DNA of 64,000 nucleotides from Hibiscus mutabilis (GCA_019671005.1 CM033718.1:682001-746000); one strand, 5' to 3'. Counted from the stretch's first letter, positions 49,371 through 61,894 are shown. The notes: a model not told the origin generated them from the letters alone. Numbers and translations are program-made.

Positions 49371-49820
49371 GGGTAAAGTACACAAGTGGTCACTAAACTA
49401 TCTTTAAAAATATAAAATGGTCACTAAACTTTCAAAAATTACATAATAGTCATTAAACTTTAGTTTTTATTACAAAATGGTCATTAGATCGTTAACTATC
49501 GTTCACTGCAGACGTGGCAGTTACAGAAATCTGTATGCTAACATATTTAATTCTCAATATTTACACATTCAATCAATCTAGACATTAATAATGGGGTTAA
49601 ATTATGAATAAATTGATTAAAAGTGTCAACATGGGGTATTAAATTTTATATTATTCATATTTTTGTAACAGTCACGTCACCCAATTAACGACAGTTAATG
49701 GCTCAGTGCCCATTTTGCAACAAAAAACTAAAGTTTAATGCCCATTCTATAATATTTGAAAGTATGATGACCATTTTGTATTTTTAGAGATAGTTTAGTG
49801 ACCATTTGTGTTCTTTACCC
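49371..49820. mobile_element. MITE family M copy 2, with 9-bp target duplication
   Basis: Left end GGGTAAAGTACACAAGTGGT; right end complementary (CATTTGTGTTCTTTACCC). Flanked on both sides by TAAAATATT (49362-49370 and 49821-49829), a perfect 9-bp duplication, which points to Mutator-type transposition. 450 bp, non-coding. Confidence 0.85.
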
Positions 49821-49829
49821 TAAAATATT

Positions 49830-52002
49830 TAGTAAATAAATATTTGATGAAAAAATAATTTTAGTATATATCTTTTTATAGGTTATTTTTCCGTTTGATT
49901 TTAAATGGTTTTTATTTAGGGTTATATTTTTATACACAGTGTAAAAAAATTTACACCTCTTTATATTTAAATTATACAATCTAAAATTTAAATCATTAAT
50001 TTTAAACCATAACCCTAAACCTTAAACCATACAAAAATAAACCCTTAAATCATAAATCTTAAATTAAACCCCTAAAATCTAAATTTATAAACTCCTGCGA
50101 ATTTTAATTTAGACATCTTATATATATTTTTTTCTCATTTAATTATATTTTAAAGAAAATATGGGTTTTAAAGCCATCTTGAGATTAAAACGAGATATTT
50201 TCTATGATAAAGGTGTCGGTCGTTTAAAGATGTTTTGTAACAAGATATTTTTGTTACTTTCAAAGAAAATCATGAAAACTAAAAAAAAACATTTCTAAAT
50301 TCAAACATATATATATATATATAGTTGAAGGTCATATTATCAATATTATACTCATTGATAAACTAATTCAATTCGTGTACTATAAAAATTTATTATGTAG
50401 ACAACTCTTTTAATTTAGTTTGTTGCGTTTATAACATCAAATTTTTAAATATTTTATTAGAACTCATTGAGTGATTTCAGTGGTAAAAGATGACGCTATT
50501 CATCTTATATAATTTAGATTCACGTAATTTATAAATATACATAAATTTATCAAAATTTAAAACCGAATTAAAATAATATCTTATAATTGAATTTAAACCA
50601 CATTATTCATCAAATTCAATCATTCAAACAAAAGTGAATGGCCTAAAAGAAAGAAAGGAAAAATAAAATAAAGAAATGAAGGCTTCCTTTGTCCACAAGT
50701 AGGGTCACTCAATAACACCCACCACTTATCTCTATGGTGCCAACAAATATACATGTATAAATCAAAACTTTTTCTTATAAATTTACTTTTTTGTTCCTTA
50801 TTAAAATAAATCAACACTCATTGAGTTTTAATAAAAACTTGATGCAATTTAAGAGAAATTTTATATTTAAAATTTATTGATGAAAAATATAATTTTATTT
50901 TTAAACGTATTTAAATTCGATTTGATTTTGAATATTATAAGATTGTAAAAGAAACAGAAAAAAAGAAAAGAAAGGAGGAATGATCCATCTGTTGGTCGTC
51001 AGTAATGAACAGCAAAACTGGGTTCCACTGGCTGACCCCAGCACCTGGAAATCCATAATAATTGATGCAGTAAAAACCTTGACATTCATGCCACTGATTA
51101 TACTGAAAACGAAAGGAAAGTAAAAAAGTTGGATAATTTCTTAAACACCTGCAGTAAAACACTGTTTCATCTCTTTCCAGTCCACAAACTTTTGTTTCTC
51201 CCCTTTTTCACCCCAAATAAAGTTTAAAAAAGTTTCGTATTCAGTTCAATTCATGTTTATTCTCAAACATAGTTTCCCAAATAAAGTGAAAAAATAATGG
51301 ATGCAAGATTAATTTATTTCGTTGAAGTTGTTTTTAGGGGTAAAAATAATTTTTTTAAAAACTCATTTTTTTTAAAAATTAAACTTTTTTTATTTTAAAT
51401 ATAGACTATAAAATGAATAATATACTGTTTGTTTTTCACTAACAAATGATGAGATAAAATAAATATGGGAAATCCTTTAGCAAAACCAGCCAAGAACAAA
51501 GAAACACTGACAGTGTAAATTTTAATTTACACGATTCAACAACTTTTTAGGGGTTATTAATTTAATAGTTTTAGGGTTTAAATGAACAAATAATTTTAAA
51601 GTTTAGGTTCAACAAATATCATTTTAAACAATTGTTTATTTAAAATTTTAGGGTGGTATTCTAAATTAACTGTTTCTTTTTAAAATTTATGATTTATATG
51701 AAATTAAATGGTGTAAAAAATAAACATGAAATGTGTAAAATAAACACCCAAAAACAAAAGTTAATATTGCTTGTCTCTTGATTTTTTTTTCTCAAATCCT
51801 AAAAATAAACCATATTAATCACACAAAAAAACAAAATTAATTTCATTTTTAAAAAAAAAATCGGTATACTAAAAAAACTCGATTCTTGTTTTTTTTTTTC
51901 AAAAAAAAAAAAAAACAATCAAACCTCACGTGTGTTACACATCAAACTACACAAGACTGATCCAATGAAGCAAAGATGATGACTTAGTTGTATATCATGT
52001 TG
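49830..52002. other. Intergenic DNA between MITE M2 and the TCP gene
   Basis: AT-rich, with degenerate CCCTAAA/TTAAACC words at 49990-50090 and a short TA run at 50309. A slightly GC-richer patch (50985-51090) has two overlapping minus-strand frames, but no family is recognised. Poly-T/poly-A runs lie at 51890-51916. The 3'UTR of the TCP gene lies at the right end. Confidence 0.45.
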
Positions 52003-53181
52003 TTATTCATCGCCGCCGCAGCCGCCGCCATCGTCTCCACCGTTGTTGTGTGAATGTGAGCCGCTCACTTGAGATTCCGATACGCCGGTGCCGCCGGAGA
52101 CGTGCCTATAAGGATTTAATCCGGCTAGCATATTTAAATGCCCTTCACTCATGCCACTACTTCCACCACTGCCGCCGCCGCCACTACTGCTGGAACCCAA
52201 TTGTTGGCCCGGCAACAAGGCCATCGGAGCTGGGAAATTCATGAAATGCAGCCCACTGGACATCGTTCCCCTATGCAAACCACTGTTATTAACCGAAGGA
52301 AATGTCCATATGGGATCACCGCCACCACTCATGCCTTGATTACTAGAATTCGTTAACATCCAAAAGTTTGCCGGAACCTGGAATCGCGCCGGTGCTCGAC
52401 TGCAACAAGTAACTCCCCATTTGATGTGGCGAAGATAAATCGTGTTCCGGTCTTCTTTTCCTTCCAATACTGCCTTCTTCGGCTTCGGATATTTCCATTG
52501 AAGACTCTTGTTTTGCCTGAAACATTGGATTCAAATTACTACCGGATTGGAAGTTAAGAAACGTTGTTGCCGGCGTCGTTTCAAGTCCGATTCCGGGAAC
52601 CAACTCCGACGTGGTTGCATCGAGAAGTTGGAGTTGAAACCGGAGGAGCTAAGCTGAGAAGGGATCGACATGCTCAAACCGGAGCTACGAAGCGAGATAT
52701 TGAGGGAAGTGAAATTTGCAGGGATGGTGCCGGTACCCGTGGCGGCGATCACGGCTGGTTCGGCTTGTTGGAGCAGCCACTCGATGGTTTCTCCATCGGT
52801 TTTGTGGCCGAGCTCTCGGGTGAGTTGGAAAACCCTAGCTGCACAAAGAGCCGGCATGCGGATCCTACGCCCACGTCCATCTACCTTGGTGTGACGGTCT
52901 TTGGTTGAAGTACGCTTTGGGGGTGGTATTTTGGAAGGCTCCGCCGAGATCTGGTGGCTCGAAGCGGAACGAGTGACCGTTGTGGGTTTTTTGGCTGAGG
53001 AGGAGGAGGAGGGGATTGGGAGGGAAGGGAAAGGAAGGGTGGTGGAAGAGGAGGAACAAGGCTGATTATCTTCTTCTTTTTTCTCTAGTAATTGGAATGG
53101 GAAAGTGGGACGGTGGTGCTGGTGGAGTTGATGGTGGTGGTGGTGGTGGTGGTGGTGATCATCGCTGCCTCCTCCTTCCAT
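52003..53181 (-). CDS. TCP14: Class I TCP transcription factor, TCP14-like, with a compensated -1/+1 frameshift pair
   Basis: Intronless, 1,179 bases including stop. It starts MEGGGSDD followed by nine histidines and RPTFPFQLL. The TCP domain lies at ~92-146 ([20 protein letters not shown], then [20 protein letters not shown]), followed by [20 protein letters not shown]. The C-terminal part has [10 protein letters not shown] and [14 protein letters not shown]. These blocks match TCP14, a nuclear regulator of cell proliferation, embryonic growth in seeds and hormone responses. The first and last thirds share a frame, but the middle (about 52368-52600, [15 protein letters not shown] to IPGSG) reads one base off: a T run is one short near 52600, and an A run is one long near 52366. 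Read literally, the protein ends at 216 residues, after the DNA-binding domain. A TATA box lies ~95 bp upstream. Confidence 0.9.
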
Positions 53182-53270
53182 GATAGCATGAGGTTGTTTT
53201 TCTCCAACGGTGATAGAATGATGAGTGATGGGGGGGTGTGAGTGAGTCTAAAATGAGTCTTTTTGGGTTT

Positions 53271-53284
53271 TATTTTATATATAT
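53271..53284 (-). promoter_or_regulatory. TATA box of the TCP14-like gene
   Basis: TATATATAAAAT on the minus strand, ~95 bp upstream of the ATG at 53181. Confidence 0.5.
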
Positions 53285-53289
53285 TAGAT

Positions 53290-55655
53290 TTATTTAAATC
53301 TTTAATATTTAAGCTTTAATTCCGTCGGCATCACTTCTGTTTTAATATATATAAATTCGTAAATTCGAATGTACCTAAATATGTGAATTCTACCATCTAT
53401 TAGTAGAAAAAATATAAATAATTTATATATTGTATAAAAAAATATTTCAAATGTGTTTTTTTAGGAAAATAGAAGAGTATAAGAGAAGAGGACAAGCTTT
53501 AATGAACAAAGATCATGAGTGGGAATTATATAGGTTAGCTTTAAAAACAATTCTTTTTTATTTTTATAATTCAGATATGGAAAAATATGGTTTTATTTTT
53601 ATAATTTAGAGAAACAAAACTTATTTTTATAATTGAGTAATTCAGATATGGAAAAATATGGTTTTATTCATGTAATCATTTCATTTTGCCTTTCCCTGCA
53701 ACCTTTGCCGGGATGAGGCTTTGGGATTCCTCAACTTTGATTTCCCTTGTACATATAAAATATATTATTATGAACCATTTAATATGTTTATTATTAATTT
53801 TTTTAAGTTAAAATTTTTTAACTTTAATTAATTATTATTTTAAATTTATTATTAATAAAAATGTAAAAAAATATGTTCTAGAAACCTTTAATTAAATAGT
53901 TTAAAAATATATATTTTATAAATTTAATTAATTAAAATATTTTAAATAATTGTGGTCAAAGTTAAAAAATTAACTTTTAAAAAGTCAATACTAGACATTT
54001 TAAGTGGGACAGAGGGAGTAATATTCCATGATATATCTTTGAAAATGAAGTTGATTTATTATATGTAATTATTTCATTCATTTATGATAAAAATAATTCG
54101 AAAGTTGAGTTATTAAATTGAAAGTTTTAAATTTTAGTGATCAAAATAAGTGAGAGGATAGTTGGATGATGAACGGTGTAGTTTACCCATTGTTTTATTT
54201 AGAAAAATGAAAATTAACACCCCGCATCAATAGCTTATAACGAAAAGTAACATGAAGGACTATACTGAAACCAAACTAAAATTTAGTGACTATAACACGA
54301 GTTTTAAAAGTTTGGTGACCATTTATGTAGTTTACCCATAAAATTATATAATTAATAAATCAAATGTAATTTTAATATTATTTATTCACATTTATACACT
54401 ATTTTCTAATAGTCTAAAGGTGATTACAAGTTAGTATCTGTTCATACATATTCTTAACCCTTTGATAATATACACACATTACAGACAAAACAATTGAACT
54501 CAAGTCTCCTAAAATAAACATTATCTGCTTTTCTACTATGACCACTTGTTGGGTTTAGTTATATACTACTTTTTTGGTGTAATATTTAGAATTGTCATGT
54601 ATATATAACCATCAAAGTTGATTTTTATGACTAGTGAGGTAAATTAATAGGTAAGTTTGGACCCTAATGGAGTGAATATTCCAAGTCCTACTTACATGAC
54701 CGGCATACATCTGTTTGATCAGTTTATACTACCTCTGCATATGTATGTATGTATTCCCGGTCATTCTTTCAACGATCTAACCTCAATAATTCATTTATCT
54801 TCATCTAATTTACTACCGTTAATCCCAGTCATTTAATGATAGGATATATATTCGTTTTATACAAATCTATCAATTTTCTATCGTTAATCCCAGCTATTTA
54901 TTTACTCTCATTTAATGGTCCAAACACAATTTAAAATTTAAAAATTTTACCTGATGTGAAAATCATAACCCCTACCTATATATATCCTCATTCAACGATT
55001 TAAAAAATTCTAAAATAATAACGCATGTTGAGGGTCCAAATCTTCAATAATTTTCATTTTTTTTTACCTGGAAGTGTTTTATGTAAAAGTGATGAGGTAA
55101 TATACAATGAGCTAGGAAGCCTATATGCTCCATGTGCAAATCTAGCCAAAATCATTTAAACAAGCTACTTGGAAATTCCAGACTTTCATTCATTTGAACT
55201 TACCCCTTTTGTGTACTTTGTTGGCAGCTTAGACCATGGCTTTTAAATCATCGTTATTGCCGCTGGTAGATTAACCTAAGGTGAATTTCTTTACTTTTCG
55301 TCCTTCCTCCATTTACTTGTCTACCAAATTTTGTTTCAAAAATTCCTTCTCGGTGTAAAATTGTGGACTCTGATTTTTCTTCATTAATGGCTGAACCAAT
55401 GTTTATCAGGTCAAGTATTGATATAGACAATTTTAATCACAGTTCTTTAAAAATATTATGTTCAAATTAAGCTACGATTTTCATATAAACCGGTGCGTAT
55501 GAAGTTAATTTCATAAAATTCTTACTGTTTTGGATACCAAATTTTATGGGTAAAATCTACAACATTTAAATTGAAAATGGGAGACATTCTATTCAAGCCG
55601 ACACATGTCTATATACAACAAAATGATGATTTAAATTGTGTGTTGTTTTACGACT
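53290..55655. other. Intergenic DNA upstream of the TCP gene
   Basis: Very AT-rich. A direct repeat of TTCAGATATGGAAAAATATGG occurs at 53571 and 53641, and a MITE-like piece with TAGTTTACCCA words lies at 54180-54345. A minus-strand tRNA-like SINE remnant (A-box-like CAAGTGGTCATAGTAG, B-box-like GAGTTCAATTG) lies at ~54490-54550. A longer plus frame runs into the copia LTR at 55660 and is not a recognised gene. Confidence 0.45.
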
Positions 55656-55659
55656 TTTA

Positions 55660-56415
55660 TGTTGGGGAAGAAACCGAACAACCGAAATTAAGCGGAAGCA
55701 CAACCGATGTTATTTCTCTCCCTATAACTCAAGCAATAATTATGGCAAGCACAATATTACAAATATGTTCTCTAGCAGCACTAATCAACCACAAATCATC
55801 AATGCAACCACAACACAAGTAAATCGAGACACCAATATTTTTACGTGGAAAACCCCTCTAAATCAAGGGTAAAAACCACGGGACTTTAGAGTCTGATAAA
55901 AAACTCCACTATAATCAAATGTTCAACTACAAGACTACAATATCCAACCTACAACAAGCATTCAACTCCAACAAGGCTAATAACAAGTAGTCTTTAACAA
56001 AAGAGAGTAAAATGAGAGAATATCACCAAAAATGCAGCTGCTGTAAAATGGGGATTTCGGACGCTACGGGTCTCGGATGAAAATTCGACCGTACAAAGTT
56101 AAGATCACCAAGTCGCCTAGCTGCTGTCCAAAAATCAGCTCAATCGAACCACAGATGGACCTCCGATCGAAGAGTTGATCAAAACTGCTCAAAGCTGGAA
56201 ATAGTTTTTCTCTCCTATTTTTCTCTCGAACGTTTTATGAGCTTTCTTCAATCTCTCAAATCTACTGAAATTAGCTGCCCACACACCACATAAAGCAACA
56301 AGAAAATTGAAAAAGTCAAACAAAATAAATATGGTAGACATGCCAACCAACAACCCCTTTGAATTTGGGATGAAACGGTGATGGGTTACCCACATAGTGG
56401 GACCCTTACCCAACA
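55660..56415 (-). repeat. 3' LTR of the 55.7-60.8 kb copia element
   Basis: 756 bp with the same TG...CA ends as its partner. The 7-base palindromic termini TGTTGGG/CCCAACA are intact. Confidence 0.9.
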
Positions 56416-56429
56416 AATCTCCCCTCCCG

Positions 56430-56761
56430 CTATGTGGGGAATATCTTCATTCCGGCCATCAAGCAGCATGCTTCAAACTTCCCTCTTGGTAAGGCTTTAG
56501 TCAACATATCAGCACCATTATCATCAGTATGAATCTTCTCAAGCTCTAACAATTTAGCTTCAAGAACATCTCGTATCCAATGGTACCTCACATCAATATG
56601 CTTAGATCTAGCTCAAGAGTAAGTACTTTCTGCATCTCTTTCTGCATACATCAAACTGCCCACGGCTGAAGAGTAAGGAACTTTCTGCATCTCTTCCTTC
56701 TCATTTTCTGTGGAAGGACTGTGCTTGACACTCAATCTGAAGTGAGTAGCAAATGGAGTAT
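56430..56761 (-). pseudogene. Internally deleted RNase H end of the copia element
   Basis: The minus strand reads MQKVPYSSAVGSLMYAE, then jumps to RSKHIDVRYHWIRDVLEAKL and MLTKALPRGKFE-type sequence in other frames. The body of RNase H is gone. The join lies between two copies of AGAGATGCAGAAAGT (about 56630-56645 and 56683-56698). Confidence 0.8.
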
Positions 56762-57517
56762 TCACCGCTTGGCTCTGTCCATATTAAACCTTTGAAGTAC
56801 TTTCTCAATGTACCTCTCTTGTGATAACCACAATTTCTTGGCCTTTCTATCACGTGTCAACCTTATGCCAAGAATTTGCTTTGCTGGCCCCAAATCCTTC
56901 ATCGCAAAGGATTTACTCAACTCTTGCTTCAACTTGTCAATTCTGGAAGTATTACAACCAACAATAAGCATATCATCAACATAGAGTAAAAGGATAATAA
57001 AATTATCACCAGAGAATCTCTTAACAAAAACACAATGATCAGAAGTAGTTTTCTTGTAGCCTTGCTCCCCCATAACAGACTCAAACTTCTTGTACCATTG
57101 CCTAGGAGCTTGCTTCAAACCATACAAGCTCTTCTTCAACCTGCACACGTAGTCATCTTTTCCATGTGAAACAAATCCCTCTGGTTGCTCCATGTAAAGC
57201 TCTTCTTCCAAATCACCATGAAGAAAAGTTGTTTTCACATCCATTTGTTCAACCTCTAAGTCATAACAGGCTGCCAAACCCAATATAGTTCTAATAGAGG
57301 ACATCTTCACAACTGGAGAAAATATTTCTTCAAAATCAATCCCCTTTTTCTGAGTATAACCCTTGACGGCCAATCTAGCTTTGTATCGTGGAGATGAAGA
57401 CTTTTCTTCTTGCTTCAACTTGTAAACCCACCGATTCTTCAAAGCTCTCTTGCCCTTAGGTAGTTTCACCAACTCAAAAGTATGGTTATCATGCAAGGAT
57501 TGAAGTTCATCTTTCAT
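56762..57517 (-). pseudogene. Copia reverse transcriptase remnant
   Basis: Contains NRWVYKLKQEEKSS, KTTFLHGDLEEELYMEQPEG, LYGLKQAPRQWYKKFE and the catalytic LLYVDDM. Closed by a stop after FNMDRAKR. Upstream stops near 57527 and 57648 separate it from integrase. Confidence 0.9.
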
Positions 57518-57649
57518 TGCTTCAACCTACTGATATTTGCATTCACTCTCCATAGCCTCTTTATAACATTCAGGTTCTCCCCCGTTAGTCAAAAGAACAT
57601 ATTCATCAGAAGAATACCTGACAGAAGATCGTCGTTGTCTAGAAGATCT

Positions 57650-58834
57650 TCAAAGTGAAACTACTGGTGGAGCTATAGGTGCTTGTTGTTGATCATTCAC
57701 AATATCATCTATGGGAGCATCAAAGTCACCTATGTCCTGCTGGTCATTATTAACATCACCTTGTACATCATCCTGAATAGGATTCGGTGAATGGTCCAGG
57801 GGAACTGGATTCACATCGGTCAAGTCACCATTGTCTTGTGAATCCTCTTTCTCTGTCTTGTCAATGTCATCAATGGTCTGATCCTCAATGAAGACAACAT
57901 CTCGGCTTCTCACGAGCTTCTTCTGAATTGGATCGTAGAGTCTATAACCAAACTCACCATCTAGACCATAACCAATAAAGATGCATTGACGAGTCTTGAC
58001 ATCCAACTTCGAATTTTCATCTTTTGGAACATGAACAAATGTTTTACAACCGAACACACGCAGGTGATCATATGACACATCTTTACCAAACCAAACTTTG
58101 TCTGGTATATCACCTCGTAAAGGAACACTAGGAGACAGATTAATCACATGTGCCACTGTATTCAAGGCTTCAGCCCAAAACGATCTTGGCAACTTTACAT
58201 CTGAAAGCAAATATCTGACTCTTTCAATCAATGTCCGGTTCATTCTTTCAGCTAACCCATTTAACTGTGGAGTCTTTGGTGGTGTTCTCTGAAGTCTGAT
58301 TCCCTTTCGCAGACAATACTCATGAAATGGCCATGTGTACTCGCCACCATTATCAGTACGAATGCACTTTACCTTCTTCCCTGTTTCTCTTTCAACTGAT
58401 GCTTGAAACTGTTTAAATGCCTCAAAAACTTGGTCTTTCGACTTCAAAGTGTAGACCCACAACTTTCTTGAACAATCATCAACGAAAGTCACAAAATAAA
58501 GTGCAACACCATGTGACCTTACCTTTATCGGACCGCAAACATCTGAATGGACCAACTCTACCAACTTTGATCTTCTATGAGGAGGATGACTTCTAAAAGA
58601 AACTCTTCTCTGCTTCCCCGCTAGACAATGAGCACAATTCTTCAATGTGGCGTTCTTTAACCCAGAAAGTTGATTCTTCTTGGCTAAACAATTAAGCCTC
58701 TTCTCACTCATGTGACTAAGCCGTTTATGCCACAACTCAGTTGAGTCATTTACGGTTACATTCACAGTGTCTCTGGAAGTCAAAGCCTGCATCAAGTATA
58801 AATTTGAACTCTTCTTTCCTCGAGCCACAACCAA
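57650..58834 (-). pseudogene. Copia integrase, open over 394 codons
   Basis: The pre-integrase zinc-binding motif (LWHKRLSHMSEKRL to CAHCLAGKQ) and the full DDE triad are visible: D in HSDVCGPI, D in RTDNGGEY, E in GLAERMNR. The C-terminal RVFGCKTFVHVPKDE and CIFIGYGLDGEFGYRLYD follow. This is the best preserved part of the element, but stops on both sides cut it off from protease and reverse transcriptase. Confidence 0.9.
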
Positions 58835-58855
58835 TGAGCCTTTAGTCAGCTTCCA

Positions 58856-59340
58856 CTACCTCTCACTAAAGGTGTTACAAAATCCCTCATCATCAAGCTT
58901 TCCTGCAGAAATCAAATTCAAACGGATATCTGGTGCATGTTTGACATCATTGAGAATTAACTTTGTTCCATTATTGTTCACCAAGCTAACATCTATCATG
59001 CCAATAACTGGAATCAAACCGTCATTACCCATCTTCAATACTCCAAAATCACCAGGAGTATAAGATGTGAAGAAATCCCTCCTTGACGTGACATGAATTG
59101 AAGCACCAGTGTCAATCACCCAACTAGTCTCATCGCATGCTAGGTTGACCAAATTCTCAGAACAAATGACCAATAGATCTTCATTGGCAGCAGCAACAAC
59201 ACGCTCAGATTTTTCATCATCATTTCGATCGTTTTTATCGCCACCGCTTTTGTTCTCTCTCTTCCACTTGTAGCAATATTTCTTGATATGGCCTTTCTTA
59301 CAGATTCTTATATCTCGATCTTGACTTGCTTCGACTTTTA
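58856..59340 (-). pseudogene. Copia protease region
   Basis: Carries WVIDTGASIHVTSRRDFFTS, the D-T-G active-site motif of copia proteases, and an RLNLISAGKLDDEG segment. It ends in an in-frame TAG after NTFSER just before the integrase frame. Confidence 0.85.
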
Positions 59341-60065
59341 TCTCTACCCTTGCCATCTTTTTCTCTGTTTCTCCCTCTGTTCTCGGTAACCAACACCTCG
59401 GACTGTGATGTAGAACCCTGAGATCTTCCTCTAACCTCTTCATTCAACACACCACTCTTAGCCAAATCCAAAGTAATAATACCATGTGGAGCAGAATTAA
59501 TGAGTGAGACTCGAAAAGTCTCCCAAGTGCCCGGTAGAGTAGCAAGCAACCAAAGCCCTAAAATCTCATCATCAAATTTGACACCCATACCAAGCAACTG
59601 ATTCATCACACTTTGAAACTCGCTAACATGGTCAGCTGTAGACGTTCATTCTCTGTATTTCAACGCCATCATTTTCTTTAGCAAAAATAATTTGTTGTTA
59701 CCCGACCTCGAAGCATACAAGCTTTCAAGCTTCTCCCACAATGTGCGAGTATGTGTCTCCTGATCAATGTGGTTGTAAACATTTTCTTCAACAAATTGTC
59801 GAATATAGCCACATACTTGTTGATGCTCAAATTCCCATTCCTCATCACTTTTTGAATCGGGTTTTTGAGTAACAAAAACCAGAAGATGCAAAGCCTTTAC
59901 AAACAACAAGTCTTTCATTTTATTCCGCCAAAGTTGATAATTCGTTCCATTCAACATAATCATCTTGCTTGTATTAATCTCCATAATTATCTTATACAAT
60001 AACCAAGCTCTGATGCCAGTTTGTTGGGGAAGAAACTGAACAACCGAAATTAAGCGGAAGCACAA
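59298..60065 (-). pseudogene. Copia gag remnant
   Basis: The first piece ([39 protein letters not shown]) is closed by a TGA after ALKYRE near 59646. The second piece continues with MNQLLGMGVKFDDEILGLWL and LLATLPGTWETFRVSL. The zinc knuckle is damaged: only KKGHIKKYCYKW of the C-x2-C-x4-H-x4-C motif remains, in another frame. Confidence 0.85.
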
Positions 60066-60777
60066 CCGGTGTTCTTTCTCTCCCTATAACTCAAGTCAAT
60101 AATTATGGCAAGCACAATATTATAAATATGTTCTCTAGCAGCACTAATCAACCACAAATCATCAATGCAACCACAACACAAGTAAATCGAGACACCGATA
60201 TTTTTACGTGGAAAACCCCTCTAAATCAAGGGTAAAAACCACGGGACTTTAGAGTCCGATCAAAAACTCCACTATAATCAAATGTTCAACTACAAGACTA
60301 CAATATCCAACCTACAACAAGCATTCAATTCCAACAAGGCTAATAACAAGTAGTCTTTAACAAAAGAGAGTAAAATGAAAGAATATCACAAAAAACGCAG
60401 CTGCTGTAAAATGGGGATTTCGGACGCTACGAGTCTCGGATGAAAAATCCGACCATACAAAGTTAAGATCACCAAGTCGCCTAGCTGCTGTCCAAAAATC
60501 AGCTCAATCGAACCACGGATGGACCTCCGATCGAAGAGTTGATCAAAACTGCTCAAAGTTAGAAATAATTTTTCTCCTATTTTTCTCTCGAACGTTTTCT
60601 GAGCTTTCTTCAATCTCTCAAATCTACTGAAATTAGCTGCCCACACACCACATAAAGCAACAAAAAAATTAAAAAAGTCAAACAAAATAAATATGGCAGA
60701 CATGCCAACCAACAACTCCTTTGAATTTGGGGTGAAACGATGATAGGTTACCCACATAGTGGGACCCTCACCCAACA
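60022..60777 (-). repeat. 5' LTR of the 55.7-60.8 kb copia element
   Basis: 756 bp. By eye it differs from the 3' LTR at roughly 25-30 positions plus a few 1-2 base indels, so it is older than the intronic element at 35-39 kb. Confidence 0.9.
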
Positions 60778-60782
60778 TTTTA

Positions 60783-61890
60783 TTCTATTATTTGAGAGAG
60801 TTTTATTGTTTCTCACAAATTAATTTATTTTGAAACATTGTAAGTGTGCTATAGAGTGTTTTAAAGTTTGAGTTTATAACAATCATTGAGGATTATTAAG
60901 AATAACTATGACGATACTGTGCGAGGAATGCCTACCACTAGCGTGTATAGTTAGGTTGAAGATTTGTGTCCTCATCAGACCAATGATCTGTAAAGGTAGC
61001 ATCGTTGATTATTATAAAGTTGACAAATAAACACTTTATTGTGTTATTATTTACTTTTTTTTATTTTTTAATGTTCATTCATTATCAACTAACTTAAGCA
61101 TTGTCCGGCATATCTACATTAACATATTCGGATTTGAAATTTATAATTCATATATGTTGCATTGTTAAAATTATCTCTTGAATTATATTATCTAAATCAC
61201 ACTACTTAAATGGATAATAGAGTCAAATGTTTGAATCCTCCTTAATTTGACGATAATAGATACAGATAGTGCTATTTAATTAATAGAATGTTCCTTTTTT
61301 TTAAATAGTCTAAATATAATTAGAAGCTAGTATATGTTCATAGCATGTTTAATTTTTTTAAACCAACATTGTACCAAAAATCTATATGATTTTCTCTAAA
61401 TTTACTAGTTTTACTTATTCCGGATTCAATTCCAATATTTTTAAAATATATCAATAATTTAGTAATTTAAAAATTATTCAATAAACATGTTAGATAGCCT
61501 ATATAACTTTTTTATGATTTTGGGTTTATGAATTTGGTTTAAAATTTTAGATTTTAGATGGTAGAAATTAGAGTTTAAAATTTAAGATGTTAAGATTTAG
61601 GGTTTAAGGTTTTTTATATACAAGATGTTATTTTTAAAAAATCAATTGACATGTAACATGTTATTAAAAAACAATCGACATGTTATAATACAATTGAGAT
61701 CAAAACTCAACAAGTGGTCATAGTGAAAAAAAATGATGATGTTAATCTTAAAAGATTTGACTTCAAGCTACTTTATCTGAAAGATGTATTTATATTGTCA
61801 AATGATTAAGAATATGTATAAGCAGATATTACTTAAAAAATTGAGATAGCAAAAGCCAGAGCATATTTTCTTGGAATGAGTCTGTTACGC
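60783..61890. other. Intergenic DNA without recognisable genes
   Basis: AT-rich. A GTTTAGGGTT-like patch lies near 61500-61610. A plus-strand SINE-like unit with AACAAGTGGTCATAGTG and GATTTGACTTCAAGC words lies at ~61685-61775, related to the minus-strand piece at ~54490. Confidence 0.45.
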
Positions 61891-61894
61891 TCGA

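Larger units (their letters stand above)
55660..60777 (-). mobile_element. Ty1/copia retrotransposon (Tnt1/RE1-like), 5,118 bp, mutated
   Basis: LTRs of 756 bp each (55660-56415 and 60022-60777) begin TGTTGGG and end CCCAACA. Target duplication TTTTA flanks the element (55655-55659, 60778-60782). The primer site TGGCATCAGAGC (60007-60018, a variant of the tRNA-Met site) lies 3 bases from the 5' LTR, and a CGGGAGGGGAGATT polypurine tract (56416-56429) precedes the 3' LTR. Gag, protease, integrase and reverse transcriptase can all be followed in order on the minus strand, with stops between them. Most of RNase H is deleted. Confidence 0.93.

Noticed and set aside
50901..51162. Overlapping minus frames in a GC-richer patch
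   Set aside because: Could be a non-coding transcript or an old exon, but no family is recognised and no splice context supports a gene.
52050..53183. Several plus-strand frames (including one with a poly-Gly end)
   Set aside because: Antisense shadows of the TCP14-like gene. The glycine run is the complement of the histidine codons.
55571..55872. Plus-strand frames across the left copia LTR border
   Set aside because: They run from unique DNA into the LTR and match no family.
56189..56416. 75-codon minus frame, and its 130-codon partner at 60386-60778
   Set aside because: Both lie in the LTRs and are duplicated with them; non-coding LTR sequence.
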